A stretch of DNA of 64,000 bases, taken from NCBI GenBank assembly GCA_023430465.1, contig JAEZAM010000134.1, forward strand, positions 4,826 to 68,825. Reading direction: 5' to 3'. The notes under the pieces were generated by a model. It was not told where the DNA came from and searched no databases. It saw only the letters and a list, made by a program, of their open reading frames with translations. The stretch's first letter is position 1; each line of letters begins with the position of its first letter. Of this stretch, positions 50,948 to 59,342 are shown piece by piece. This DNA is from Bacteroidota bacterium. Its GTDB lineage: Bacteria; Bacteroidota; Bacteroidia; Chitinophagales; Chitinophagaceae. The position numbers were made by a program, and so were the translations under genes.

Positions 50948-52408
50948 CTATTTGTACAAAGTCTTGTAAATACTGTAGTTATGTGTGTAAACTTCGCTTA
51001 GCGAAATGTCAGGATTAACCATTCCTTCACCCGCAACCAGCTCTGCCGCCTCTCCGTAGTTCGCGATCCTGTCAACGGCCCGCATGGCAACGAAAACGGC
51101 ACCAAGTGCCGACTGATCCGCCTGCCGGGAGATCTGCAGTGGCTTCTGCAGTATGTCCGCTATGATCTGTACCCACAGCCCGGATTCAATGAACCCGCCA
51201 CCGCAGCGGATCATCGATATCGCCCTGCCGCCCCCTTCCATGGCCTCCATTACCTGCCGTAGTGCAAAACCCACGCCTTCCAGCACTGCCCGAAAGAAAT
51301 GTGCCCTGTTGTGGATGGATCTTATCCCTGCAAATACACCGGTGGCTGACGCATCCCAAACGGGTGCGCGCTCCCCGTTCACATAAGGTAAAAAAACAAG
51401 TCCTTCGGAACCTGGCGCTATGGATGAGGCTGCTATGAATAATTGATCAAGGCTTTGTTTGAAATCAGCCCCGGGGTCGCAAAACGTATTGATGAACCAT
51501 TGCATCAGGATGCCGCCATTGTTGATAGCGCCACCGCTGAGAAAGAACTCATCATCGAACCGATAATGGAAAAGCCGACCCGATTTGTCTGCCTGCCCGT
51601 TGCGAACCAGGCAGCGCATTGCTCCGCTTGTACCGATGGTCATCGCGGGGTGTGCATCCCCGATGGCGCCACTGCCGATGTTGGCCAGGCAGCCATCACT
51701 GCCACCGGTCACCAGTCGCACATTCTCCTTCAATCCGAGGTCAACAACTAAATTGTCATGGAACTTTTTATATTGATAAGTAGGGAGTACCGGTGTTGAC
51801 AACCGCCCGGCATCGATGCCTGCAAAGGCAAGGGCTTCAGGTTCCCAATCACACCGATGTACATTGAAAAGCCCTGTGGCAGAAGCGATCGAATAGTCAA
51901 CTACCCACTCGCCCGTGAGCCGGAAGGCAACATATTCCTTGATGGAAACAAATTTTGCGGCAGCAGCAAATACCGATGGCCACTCATCACGCATCCACGC
52001 GATCTTGCAAAGTGGTGACATGGCATGAACCGGTGTACCGGTGGCGGTATATATTCGCCTGCCCGGCTCGGTATCCCTCAGACGTGCCGCGTAGGCATCG
52101 CTGCGCATATCGGCCCAGGTGATGGCTGCTGTTAAGGGCGCACCCGTGCTGCCTACTGCCAGCACACTATGCATGGCGGCGCTGAAACAAATTGCCCGAA
52201 GATCTTCTGACGTCGAAGAGCCAAGCACTTCCTTCAAGACGGCAACGACTGCATCAAAGATGATATCCCCGTCCTGTACATGATAACCGGGTGCCGGATG
52301 ATCTGTTGGATAGCTGCGTTTGGCACTGGCGATAACCCGGCCATCCTGGTCAGCCAGGATCGCCTTGCAGTGCGTGGTACCAATATCGATGCCGATGAAA
52401 TGATCCAT
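50948..52408 (-). CDS. FGGY-family carbohydrate kinase, gluconokinase-like
   Basis: 486 residues. The N-terminal ATPase motif FIGIDIGTTHCKAILAD, the substrate-domain AAITWADMRSDAYAARL, GGSDGCLANIGSGAI and the C-terminal MIRCGGGFIESGLWVQIIADIL are standard FGGY kinase blocks. The Trp-Ala-Asp-Met-Arg wording is that of gluconokinase/xylulokinase-type members. It phosphorylates a sugar or sugar acid with ATP. It lies between ftsY and rimO, 21 bases after ftsY, interrupting a gene order that is usually contiguous in Bacteroidota. Confidence 0.85.
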   Translation of the reverse strand: MDHFIGIDIGTTHCKAILADQDGRVIASAKRSYPTDHPAPGYHVQDGDIIFDAVVAVLKEVLGSSTSEDLRAICFSAAMHSVLAVGSTGAPLTAAITWADMRSDAYAARLRDTEPGRRIYTATGTPVHAMSPLCKIAWMRDEWPSVFAAAAKFVSIKEYVAFRLTGEWVVDYSIASATGLFNVHRCDWEPEALAFAGIDAGRLSTPVLPTYQYKKFHDNLVVDLGLKENVRLVTGGSDGCLANIGSGAIGDAHPAMTIGTSGAMRCLVRNGQADKSGRLFHYRFDDEFFLSGGAINNGGILMQWFINTFCDPGADFKQSLDQLFIAASSIAPGSEGLVFLPYVNGERAPVWDASATGVFAGIRSIHNRAHFFRAVLEGVGFALRQVMEAMEGGGRAISMIRCGGGFIESGLWVQIIADILQKPLQISRQADQSALGAVFVAMRAVDRIANYGEAAELVAGEGMVNPDISLSEVYTHNYSIYKTLYK

Positions 52409-52429
52409 ATGGCGGCTTGTAATGAAGCG

Positions 52430-53392
52430 CTATTTCTCGAGATTGAAAAGACTGTCTACAAATTCATGTTTGTCAAACACCAGCAGGTCTTCCATTTTTT
52501 CACCCACACCAATGAACTTCACCGGTATTTTGAACTGGCTGGCAATGGCGAGCACTACGCCGCCTTTTGCTGTTCCATCGAGTTTGGTGATGGCCAGTGC
52601 TGATACATCTGTTGCTGCTGTAAATTGTTTTGCCTGTTCCAGTGCGTTCTGACCGGTGGAACCATCCAACACCAGTAAAACCTCATGGGGGGCATCAGGT
52701 ATCACCTTCTGGATAACGCGCTTGATCTTCGACAGTTCATCCATCAGGTGTGCTTTGTTGTGCAGGCGACCCGCTGTGTCTATCAGCACAACGTCGGAAC
52801 CACGCGCCACTGCACTTTGTGCCGTATCAAATGCCACCGCAGCAGGATCGCTGCCCATGTCCTGCTTGACGATCGCCACGCCTGTGCGCTCACTCCAGAT
52901 GGTCAGTTGATCAACCGCGGCTGCGCGGAAAGTATCAGCGGCACCCAGCAATACGTTCTTGCCTGCTTTTTTGAAATTGTAGGCGAGCTTGCCGATAGTG
53001 GTCGTTTTACCTACGCCGTTTACGCCAACCACGAGGATGATGTATGGTTTTGCGGGGAGGTCGGTGTCAAAGGCATAATTATTCCCCGTGGGTGCGTCTA
53101 CAAGCACCGCTTCGATCTCCTCCTGCAACAGCTTGTTGAGCTCAGAGGCGTTCATGTATTTATCACGGGACACCCGCTTTTCCACCGCATCAATAATGCG
53201 GATGGTGGTTTCGATTCCCACGTCTGCACCAACGAGTGCCTCTTCGAGCTGATCAAGTACCTCTTCATCGACGGTACTTTTGCCGGCGATGGCCTTTGTT
53301 ATTTTGGAAAAAAAGCCCTCCTTGGTTTTCTGCAGGCCCTGGTCAAGCGATTCTTTTTCTTTTTTACCAAATAGCTTATTGAAAAATCCCAT
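52430..53392 (-). CDS. ftsY: Signal recognition particle receptor FtsY
   Basis: 320 residues. The NG domain is complete: N domain helices (about 15-95), G1 GVNGVGKTTTIGKLAY, DTFRAAAVDQL, G3 DTAGRLHNK and G4 TKLDGTAKGG, ending GVGEKMEDLLVFD. The acidic A domain of E. coli FtsY is nearly absent, as in other Bacteroidota. It docks ribosome-SRP complexes at the membrane. Confidence 0.96.
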   Translation of the reverse strand: MGFFNKLFGKKEKESLDQGLQKTKEGFFSKITKAIAGKSTVDEEVLDQLEEALVGADVGIETTIRIIDAVEKRVSRDKYMNASELNKLLQEEIEAVLVDAPTGNNYAFDTDLPAKPYIILVVGVNGVGKTTTIGKLAYNFKKAGKNVLLGAADTFRAAAVDQLTIWSERTGVAIVKQDMGSDPAAVAFDTAQSAVARGSDVVLIDTAGRLHNKAHLMDELSKIKRVIQKVIPDAPHEVLLVLDGSTGQNALEQAKQFTAATDVSALAITKLDGTAKGGVVLAIASQFKIPVKFIGVGEKMEDLLVFDKHEFVDSLFNLEK

Positions 53393-53525
53393 AGTTCTTA
53401 AATAGTTTATCTCACTTCAGGATGAAGTTACGTATCCGCAGGCAACCCTGTGTGGAGGGATGGAATAAAACGAGAAAAGCCATTCGTGTTGACGAACAGC
53501 TTTTGTATTATTTTCCGGAAGGGCA

Positions 53526-53699
53526 TTATTTCTGAGCCAGGAAATCCTTGATCTTGTCCTTATGAACGATCTGCTCCTTGAATGTGTATGCACCAGTCTT
53601 CGGGCTGCGAACAGCCTTGATCACTTTTGTATAGTTTTTTGCTTCCGCGGAAGCTTTCAGGTCTTTTACCTTCGCGTTTTTTGAAGCTGCTTTTGCCAT
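53526..53699 (-). CDS. DUF4295 small basic protein
   Basis: 57 residues: it begins MAKAASKNAKVKDLKA and ends VHKDKIKDFLAQK. This matches the DUF4295 family, encoded in Bacteroidota between rpmG and ftsY and thought to be ribosome-associated because of its small basic character and position. It is too short for usual ORF cut-offs, but start, length and place are all as expected. Confidence 0.88.
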   Translation of the reverse strand: MAKAASKNAKVKDLKASAEAKNYTKVIKAVRSPKTGAYTFKEQIVHKDKIKDFLAQK

Positions 53700-53745
53700 G
53701 GTCTGCTATTTATACGGTTATGCGTGATGCCCAACGGGCCAGCAA

Positions 53746-53928
53746 TTATTTAATTTCTTTGTGAACAGTCACCTTCTTAAGGATCGGGTTGAATTTTTTC
53801 AACTCCAGACGCTCGGGGTTGTTCTTTTTGTTCTTAACCGTGATATAACGGCTTGTGCCAGGCTGGCCACTTGTTTTGTGCTCGGTGCATTCAAGGATCA
53901 CCTGAACACGATTCCCTTTCTTTGCCAT
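53746..53928 (-). CDS. rpmG: 50S ribosomal protein L33
   Basis: 60 residues: [42 protein letters not shown] and a basic end, the L33 pattern. It has a single Cys (Cys14) instead of the four zinc-binding cysteines, so it is the zinc-free type. It lies between rpmB and the DUF4295 gene. Confidence 0.95.
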   Translation of the reverse strand: MAKKGNRVQVILECTEHKTSGQPGTSRYITVKNKKNNPERLELKKFNPILKKVTVHKEIK

Positions 53929-53996
53929 TTTATTTATTGTTTATCCCGGTTTTTCACCGGATTGAATACCAGGATGCGATCCTGCTACCCAGTTTA

Positions 53997-54233
53997 TTAG
54001 ATTTTTTCTCCCTGAAGTCTCAGTTGTTTTACAACTGAATACAATCCGTTTTTGTTGATCGTGCGGATAGCGTCTGTAGACAACTTCAGCGTGATCCATT
54101 TGTCCTCTTCAACCAGGTAAAACTTCTTGGTCTGCAGATTGGGAAGAAAACGACGTTTTGTCTTGATATTTGAGTGAGAAACCTTGTTTCCCCCGATCGG
54201 TGTCTTACCGGTAACCTGACATACTCTAGCCAT
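53997..54233 (-). CDS. rpmB: 50S ribosomal protein L28
   Basis: 78 residues: [34 protein letters not shown] is the universal L28 start. The second zinc-ligand cysteines are absent. It is the first gene of the rpmB-rpmG-DUF4295-ftsY group on the - strand. Confidence 0.96.
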   Translation of the reverse strand: MARVCQVTGKTPIGGNKVSHSNIKTKRRFLPNLQTKKFYLVEEDKWITLKLSTDAIRTINKNGLYSVVKQLRLQGEKI

Positions 54234-54256
54234 GACGATTCCAAAATTTAGGACGG

Positions 54257-54264
54257 CAAAGGTA
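54257..54264 (-). promoter_or_regulatory. Candidate -7 element for rpmB
   Basis: On the - strand TACCTTTG followed by C fits the TANNTTTG(C) consensus and lies 24 bases before the rpmB start. No TTG at the expected -33 distance was found, so support is partial. The same TACCTTTGC occurs at 50898-50891, just before rimO. Confidence 0.4.
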
Positions 54265-54374
54265 GGGAAAATATTGGAGAAGTAATACTAGTAGTGAAAA
54301 AATCGGGCGCAGTCATCAAAAAAACTTTTTCACGGCTGTGGATTACAAAGATACCTGATTTTCAGTGGATAGAC

Positions 54375-55499
54375 CTATGGCTTGTTACCTGGAGCCGCGT
54401 CTTTTGACCGCGAGCGCCGGGTGCGCGGCTTTTTTTCCTGCCCATCTTTCGCGTCGCCCATCAGCATCCCCCATGGCTTGAGGTCATCTATGCGTTCGAA
54501 AATAGATTTCAGGATGGCCACGCCCGGAATCGACAGGAACATCCCTCCAACGCCGGCCAGCGCGCCCCCCACCAATACGCCCACGATACTGACAAGGGCA
54601 TTGATCTTCACCTTGGAACTGACCACGTAAGGCATGATGAAATTGTTATCTATGAACTGAACCACAATGAGAATGGCGCCCACCCATATGAGATCGGCAA
54701 TATCGGTAGAGGTAGTGAGCGTGATGCCCATACAGATCACCGTTGCCACCAGCATACCCACGTAGGGGATCATGTTCAGGATGGCAGCCAGCACCGCCAG
54801 GAAGATGGCATATTCAATTCCGAGGACAAGAAAGCCTGCCGCATTCAGCCCCGTGACGATCGCCAGCTCCAGGAGCAGTCCGACCATATAGCCCTGAACA
54901 ATCTGTCGCGATTCACTGATCACCTCCTGGACCTTATCATGATGGCGCTCCGGGAAACTATCGATAAAAAACCGCCGGATCAGGTCACGGTAATACATGA
55001 TAAGGAACGTGTAGATCGGCAGCAGGAACAACAACACCAGCCCCTGCACGGCGGAGAACAGGGCACCACCCAGCATGCCGGATCCGGACCCTTTCATGTT
55101 ACCTGACATCTCCTCCACTGCCTGCTCCTGTTGCTTACCGCTTACCTTGAACTGGGTACTGATCCATTCCTTGACCGTACTGATATGTTTGGAGAGATGC
55201 TCCTTGATCTGGGGAAGATCATCCATGAACCCGGCTACCTGGGCAGAAAGAAAATAGATGATTCCCCCGATAAACAACAGCGCCAACAAAATGGAAAGCA
55301 GCATCGCAAGCACCCGGGGCACTCCTTTGCGTTCGAAAAAATTGCTCACCGGCAGCAGGAGTATTGCCAGGACAATCGCAAAGAACAGGGGCAGCAGAAT
55401 GTCTTTCCCGATATACACGAGCGCTCCGAGGAGGAAAAGGGCCAGGAGGCTAAGCGAAAACTTCAGGTAGAATGGTGAACGGGCGGTGGTGGTTGGCAT
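54375..55499 (-). CDS. AI-2E family transporter (PerM/UPF0118-like)
   Basis: 374 residues with 7-8 hydrophobic helices, including FAIVLAILLLPVSNFFERKGVPRVLAM near the start, the long amphipathic periplasmic part (about 85-160) and NMIPYVGMLVATVICMGI and VQFIDNNFIMPYVVSSKVKINALV in the C-terminal half, the strongest family blocks. The tail is basic (KKPRTRRSRSK). Family members are proposed to export small molecules or ions; actual substrate unknown. It is transcribed away from the DJ-1/PfpI gene. Confidence 0.87.
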   Translation of the reverse strand: MPTTTARSPFYLKFSLSLLALFLLGALVYIGKDILLPLFFAIVLAILLLPVSNFFERKGVPRVLAMLLSILLALLFIGGIIYFLSAQVAGFMDDLPQIKEHLSKHISTVKEWISTQFKVSGKQQEQAVEEMSGNMKGSGSGMLGGALFSAVQGLVLLFLLPIYTFLIMYYRDLIRRFFIDSFPERHHDKVQEVISESRQIVQGYMVGLLLELAIVTGLNAAGFLVLGIEYAIFLAVLAAILNMIPYVGMLVATVICMGITLTTSTDIADLIWVGAILIVVQFIDNNFIMPYVVSSKVKINALVSIVGVLVGGALAGVGGMFLSIPGVAILKSIFERIDDLKPWGMLMGDAKDGQEKKPRTRRSRSKDAAPGNKP

Positions 55500-55553
55500 A
55501 TGGTAAGTTATACGGTTGTATTAAAAAAAATTATACCAAGTTTTTTGTAGCTG

Positions 55554-55585
55554 TTGCCCGAAGAAGCAGGATCGCAGTAACTTCA
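55554..55585 (+). promoter_or_regulatory. Candidate promoter for the DJ-1/PfpI gene
   Basis: TTG (55554-55556), then 21 bases, then TAACTTCA (55578-55585), one or two changes from TANNTTTG. The ATG at 55600 follows 14 bases later. Spacing is right but the -7 match is imperfect. Confidence 0.3.
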
Positions 55586-55599
55586 GGAAAACAAACCCC

Positions 55600-56211
55600 A
55601 TGGAGCGCATTGCCTACCTGTATCTTATCGATCTGCTGTCTGACTGGGAGATCGGTCACATCACCTCTGAACTCAGCATTGGCCGCATCTTCCGGAAAGA
55701 TGCCGGAACTGTAGTTGTGAAAACATTTGCCCGTGATCGTAACCCGGTAAGGACCGTTGGCGGTCTCACGGTTATTCCCGATCTCACGGTTGACGAAGTA
55801 AGAACTCAGCCTGGAAGCCTGTTGCTCCTGCCCGGTGCGGATGGCTGGACAGAACCCGCTCATCAACCTGTTCTTGATCTTGCACGGACATACCTGTCAA
55901 ATAATAAGGTTGTAGCGGCGATCTGCGGTGCAACGGTCGGACTGGCATCGGCAGGCTTGCTGAATGAACGCAGGCACACCAGCAATGACCTGGAGACATT
56001 GCAGTCACTTCCCGGATACAAGGGCGCGGAGAGGTATGAAGATCTTCCGGCAGTACGCGATGGCAACCTGGTTACGGCGTCGGGTATCGCGCCGCTGGAG
56101 TTTGCGCGGGAGATAATGGCGGCCATGGATGTGGCTGAACCGGAGGTACTCGACCATTGGCATGGCCTGGTAAAAACCCTTGACCCGGTCCATCTCAAAG
56201 CCCTGATGTAA
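55600..56211 (+). CDS. DJ-1/PfpI (type 1 glutamine amidotransferase-like) protein
   Basis: 203 residues. LYLIDLLSDWEIGHITSEL at the start and VVAAICGATVGLASAGLLNERRHTSND in the middle give the DJ-1/PfpI nucleophile elbow, with Cys at the Ala-Ile-Cys-Gly turn (about residue 109). VTASGIAPLEFAREIM matches the C-terminal block. Related proteins act as chaperones, deglycases or amidotransferase-like enzymes. It is preceded by its own short promoter region and convergent with the MATE gene. Confidence 0.82.
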   Translation: MERIAYLYLIDLLSDWEIGHITSELSIGRIFRKDAGTVVVKTFARDRNPVRTVGGLTVIPDLTVDEVRTQPGSLLLLPGADGWTEPAHQPVLDLARTYLSNNKVVAAICGATVGLASAGLLNERRHTSNDLETLQSLPGYKGAERYEDLPAVRDGNLVTASGIAPLEFAREIMAAMDVAEPEVLDHWHGLVKTLDPVHLKALM

Positions 56212-56300
56212 CTAGCTTTCCGCGTCCAGCGTAGCAGGCTTCGACTTTTAACTTTCGAGTTTTGCCTTTTGAGTTTTGAGTATTGAATTTTGAATTTGTC
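56212..56300. repeat. Degenerate TTTTGAGTTTTGA-type repeat between convergent genes
   Basis: From about 56238 the sequence is a run of ACTTTTAACTTTCGAG, TTTTGCCTTTTGAG, TTTTGAGTATTGAA-like units. This is the same kind of AT-rich simple repeat seen between wcaJ-like and bshC genes at 28.7-28.9 kb. It probably ends transcription from both sides. Confidence 0.5.
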
Positions 56301-57614
56301 TCACGTTCTTTTCAAAAACCTCCTGATCAGGAACAACGAAGCAAAACTAAGACCGGCGATCAGTCCCAGCCACATCCCTGGTGCACCCCAGTTGAACTCA
56401 AAAGCCAGCAGGTAACCCAGCGGCAGGCCAAGCACCCAGTAGGCTACACCGATGAGAACGGTAGGTACTTTCACATCTTTTATACCTCTCAACAGTCCGG
56501 CACCGATGGCCTGGGTACTGTCGGATATCTGGAAGATGGCGGCATACAATAATAACAAGGCCGCCAGTGTCTGGACCTCGGGATTCTTTGTAAAATAAGT
56601 GGGAAGCTGGTGGCGGAATACCGTAAATGCGATCGCGCAGAATATCCCGTACGCCAACGCCGTCAGCAGCGTGCCTTTACCTATGATCGAGATGAGTTTC
56701 CAGTCTTTTCGGCCATAGGCATTGCTCACCCGAATGGAGCCAGCCTGCGCGAGTCCCATTGACACCATAAAAGTGAAGGAGGCGCAACTCAGCGCTATCT
56801 GGTGTGCCGCCTGCGCTACAGCGCTGATGGTGCCAATGATAATTCCGGACACAGCGAATGCACCGGCCTCGAGGCCGATCTGCAAGCTACTGGGCACACC
56901 GATATACAGCAGTTCGCGGATCGTTTGCCATCGCATTTTCCATTGGGCCCTGCGTTGTTGTATATAAATACGGAACGTCCGGTGATGAAGTACAATCACC
57001 CCGAGTACAATAAACATGAGGGTCCGGGTGATCAGCGTACCCCACCCCGCCCCACGAAGTTCGAGCACAGGAAAGCCCAGGTTACCATAGATCAGTACCC
57101 AGTTGATCAGGATATTCAATGGCACACCGCACAACGATATCAGCATGGCGGTGCGTGTAAATTCCAGCCCGTCGGTAAATTGTTTTAACGTCATGAAGAG
57201 CAACATGGGAATGATGGAGAAGCCCATGAGGTGCATGAACGGAATGGCATATTCCACCACCTCCGGATCCTGCCCGAGATTGCGCAATAACGGAGCGCCG
57301 AACACCAGCAACAGGGAAATGAGTATCGCCGTAACACTGCAAAGCAGGAAACCATTGAAGAGATAATGGGAAACGCGGGCAGGATCCTTCTGACCGTGCG
57401 CCATCGACACCATCTGCGAAACGGATATCGTCATTCCGATACCCAATACGAAGGGAATGTTCATGGCGTTCACTACAAGCGCTGCGGCTGCGAGTTGCTT
57501 ATAGCTGATGGCGCCAACCATCGCTGTGTCTACGATATGTAAAGCCATCTGTGCCAGCTCGCCGATGATGATCGGCAAGGCCAGCCGGATGGTCCGGGAT
57601 GCTTCTGTACGCAT
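56301..57614 (-). CDS. MATE family efflux transporter
   Basis: 437 residues from the ATG at 57614; the frame extends to 57677 but that part is read from the GCAAAG repeat. Twelve hydrophobic helices are present. MRTEASRTIRLALPIIIGELAQMALHIVDTAMVG is the typical first block and the two homologous halves are evident. Members export drugs or metabolites with Na+ or H+ antiport. Substrate unknown. The promoter must lie within or beside the repeat element upstream. Confidence 0.9.
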   Translation of the reverse strand: MRTEASRTIRLALPIIIGELAQMALHIVDTAMVGAISYKQLAAAALVVNAMNIPFVLGIGMTISVSQMVSMAHGQKDPARVSHYLFNGFLLCSVTAILISLLLVFGAPLLRNLGQDPEVVEYAIPFMHLMGFSIIPMLLFMTLKQFTDGLEFTRTAMLISLCGVPLNILINWVLIYGNLGFPVLELRGAGWGTLITRTLMFIVLGVIVLHHRTFRIYIQQRRAQWKMRWQTIRELLYIGVPSSLQIGLEAGAFAVSGIIIGTISAVAQAAHQIALSCASFTFMVSMGLAQAGSIRVSNAYGRKDWKLISIIGKGTLLTALAYGIFCAIAFTVFRHQLPTYFTKNPEVQTLAALLLLYAAIFQISDSTQAIGAGLLRGIKDVKVPTVLIGVAYWVLGLPLGYLLAFEFNWGAPGMWLGLIAGLSFASLFLIRRFLKRT

Positions 57615-57640
57615 GAGGATTTTTGAAGGGAAAATGCATG

Positions 57641-57728
57641 GTTTCACGCCAAGACGCAAAGCAGGCAAAGACGCCAATTAAATTCAAATCTTTGCGGCCT
57701 TTGCTCTCTTTGCGTCTTCGCGTGAAAC
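57641..57728. repeat. GCAAAG-type palindromic repeat element between the MATE and DUF1080 genes
   Basis: The 21-base left arm (57641-57661, beginning GTTTCACGC) and right arm (57708-57728, ending GCGTGAAAC) are inverted repeats with one mismatch; the 46-base middle has more GGCAAAG/CTTTGCGGCC pairs. The right edge is the first base of the DUF1080 stop codon (TAG on -). It belongs to the same family as the repeats at 41.1, 49.1 and 63.4 kb and may act as a terminator. Confidence 0.75.
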
Positions 57729-58324
57729 TAAGGGAGTTCAGTGATCCTGATGTTTTTCCACCGCACCTTGATCCCACCGCCATCATGTATCTGCAGCGCG
57801 ATGAACCCGTTGCCGGCTCCAATCTTTTCATCTTTCAATTGAACCTGCTGATGACCGTTGAGATAAGTAGTAATGGTATCATTCACAGCAACGATCCGAA
57901 GCTTATTCCATTTGCCCGGCTTCAGGTGCTTTTCATCTTCCGGTTCCGGCTTGATCAGCCATCCCCTTCCGTATGATTCATAGATACCGCCTGTATGTTT
58001 TCCTGCCGGTGCAACTTCTATCTGCCAGCCACTGATCTTCACGCCATCGATCGATGAACGGATGAATACACCACTGTTCCCGTCTGCTTCCTGTTTGAAT
58101 TCCAGCGTCAGCTCAAAGTTGCGATAGGATTTATCTGTTGACAAATACCCATAAGCTTTATCGGGCCCGCTTTCACAAACCAGTTCTTTATTATCCACAT
58201 ACCATTTTTCCGTGCCGTGAACGGTCCAGCCGGTAAGATCCTTACCATTGAAAATGGATTTCTGACTGAATGCAGAAAAAGACACAGCCACGCAAACAAA
58301 CACGAAAAGAAATGAACGAACCAT
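57728..58324 (-). CDS. Secreted DUF1080 (3-keto-disaccharide hydrolase-like) protein
   Basis: 198 residues with a signal peptide (LFVFVCVAVSFSAFSQ). FNGKDLTGWTVHGTEKWYVDNKEL, FELTLEFKQEADGNSGVFIRSS, WQIEVAP and KPGKWNKLRIVAVNDTITTYLNG follow the DUF1080 jelly-roll pattern, related to LamG-type glucanase folds. Some members are now known to cleave 3-keto-glycosides. It lies downstream of two other secreted sugar-related genes on the same strand, 50 bases after the SMP-30-like gene, which suggests one catabolic unit. Confidence 0.86.
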   Translation of the reverse strand: MVRSFLFVFVCVAVSFSAFSQKSIFNGKDLTGWTVHGTEKWYVDNKELVCESGPDKAYGYLSTDKSYRNFELTLEFKQEADGNSGVFIRSSIDGVKISGWQIEVAPAGKHTGGIYESYGRGWLIKPEPEDEKHLKPGKWNKLRIVAVNDTITTYLNGHQQVQLKDEKIGAGNGFIALQIHDGGGIKVRWKNIRITELP

Positions 58325-58374
58325 GGGAAATATTTACCGATGAAGATAAATAAATCCCTTTTCAGGGAAAGGTA

Positions 58375-59334
58375 TTATTTGACAGGTTGAAGAATAGCCT
58401 GTTGTATAGAAAATTTTCTCGAGGGCGCCTGGGTTGAATCACTGAGTTCATGGAGCTTTGCATTCATCACCCAGATCTCCTGGTTACGTTTCGTCAGTGT
58501 TGACGGGTAACTGAACCTGTCTTCCATTTTCGTGGCGGCCACTACAGCGGCACGTTGCCAGTTGTCAGCTGAGGCCAGCCGGAAGACTTTATTGACTCCT
58601 TTATTTTGTACAAGTAACAGATCACGGCCATCCAATAATAAGCCGTCCCCGCCGGGAAAGAACTGATCAATCATCACTCTACCCACACGCTGTGGATCCC
58701 GAAGATCAACTTTGAGCAAAGCGCCCGCGCCATTGTTTGCCACCAGCAGGTAGCCGCCCGGGTGAGCTACAATACCGTTGAGCCCCACACCCGCACTGGC
58801 AAACCACTCGCTTTGTGCAAAAACGGACGCTTTCCCGGAATTATCCACTTTATAGATAACGGGTGAATAACTGTCGGTGATATATAAATTTCCATCAGCA
58901 TCGATATCAAGATCGTTCGCAAAATGTTTCCCGCCGTACAGCGATGCCAGGTCGATGTCGTTCACTTTTGTTCCGGTAGTGAGGTCAATGGCGATCAGCC
59001 GGGCCATTTTTTTATAAGTGGATGAATCGCGGTACTTGCTGTGGTTTGGGTCGGAAACGCAGACCCAGAGTTTCCGTTGCGCAGGAGCTATCTTCATTCC
59101 GAATGTGGACTTCAGCAGACTATCAGCGTACACCACCGAATAGTTGCCGGAAGCATCTACTTTCCCGATCGTACCGGTGGTGACCGAGCTTACATAAAAC
59201 AAACCCGCATTGGCATCATACACGACCCCTTCGGGGTACATCTCAGGTGCTGTGAACTCGATCCGCTTTGTCTGTGCTGTGGAAATGGTGACGGCGAACA
59301 TCAAGACTGCCGGTATGATAATTCTGGAGATCAT
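58375..59334 (-). CDS. Secreted SMP-30/gluconolactonase-like beta-propeller
   Basis: 319 residues from the ATG at 59334; the frame extends to 59370 but that would overlap the upstream gene and spoil the signal peptide MISRIIIPAVLMFAVTISTAQ. Six-bladed propeller wording: EGVVYDANAGLFYVSSVTTGTIGKVDASG, HFANDLDIDADGNLYITDSYSPVIYKVD, GLNGIVAHPGGYLLVANNGAG. Asn-Asp-Leu-Asp and the later Asn are candidate metal ligands. It could hydrolyse a sugar lactone made by the neighbouring sorbosone-dehydrogenase-like enzyme. It starts 8 bases after that gene. Confidence 0.78.
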   Translation of the reverse strand: MISRIIIPAVLMFAVTISTAQTKRIEFTAPEMYPEGVVYDANAGLFYVSSVTTGTIGKVDASGNYSVVYADSLLKSTFGMKIAPAQRKLWVCVSDPNHSKYRDSSTYKKMARLIAIDLTTGTKVNDIDLASLYGGKHFANDLDIDADGNLYITDSYSPVIYKVDNSGKASVFAQSEWFASAGVGLNGIVAHPGGYLLVANNGAGALLKVDLRDPQRVGRVMIDQFFPGGDGLLLDGRDLLLVQNKGVNKVFRLASADNWQRAAVVAATKMEDRFSYPSTLTKRNQEIWVMNAKLHELSDSTQAPSRKFSIQQAILQPVK

Positions 59335-59342
59335 GGTAGAAA

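Noticed and set aside
57615..57677. N-terminal extension of the MATE protein
   Set aside because: Those codons lie mainly in the palindromic repeat; the ATG at 57614 starts the usual MATE N-terminus.
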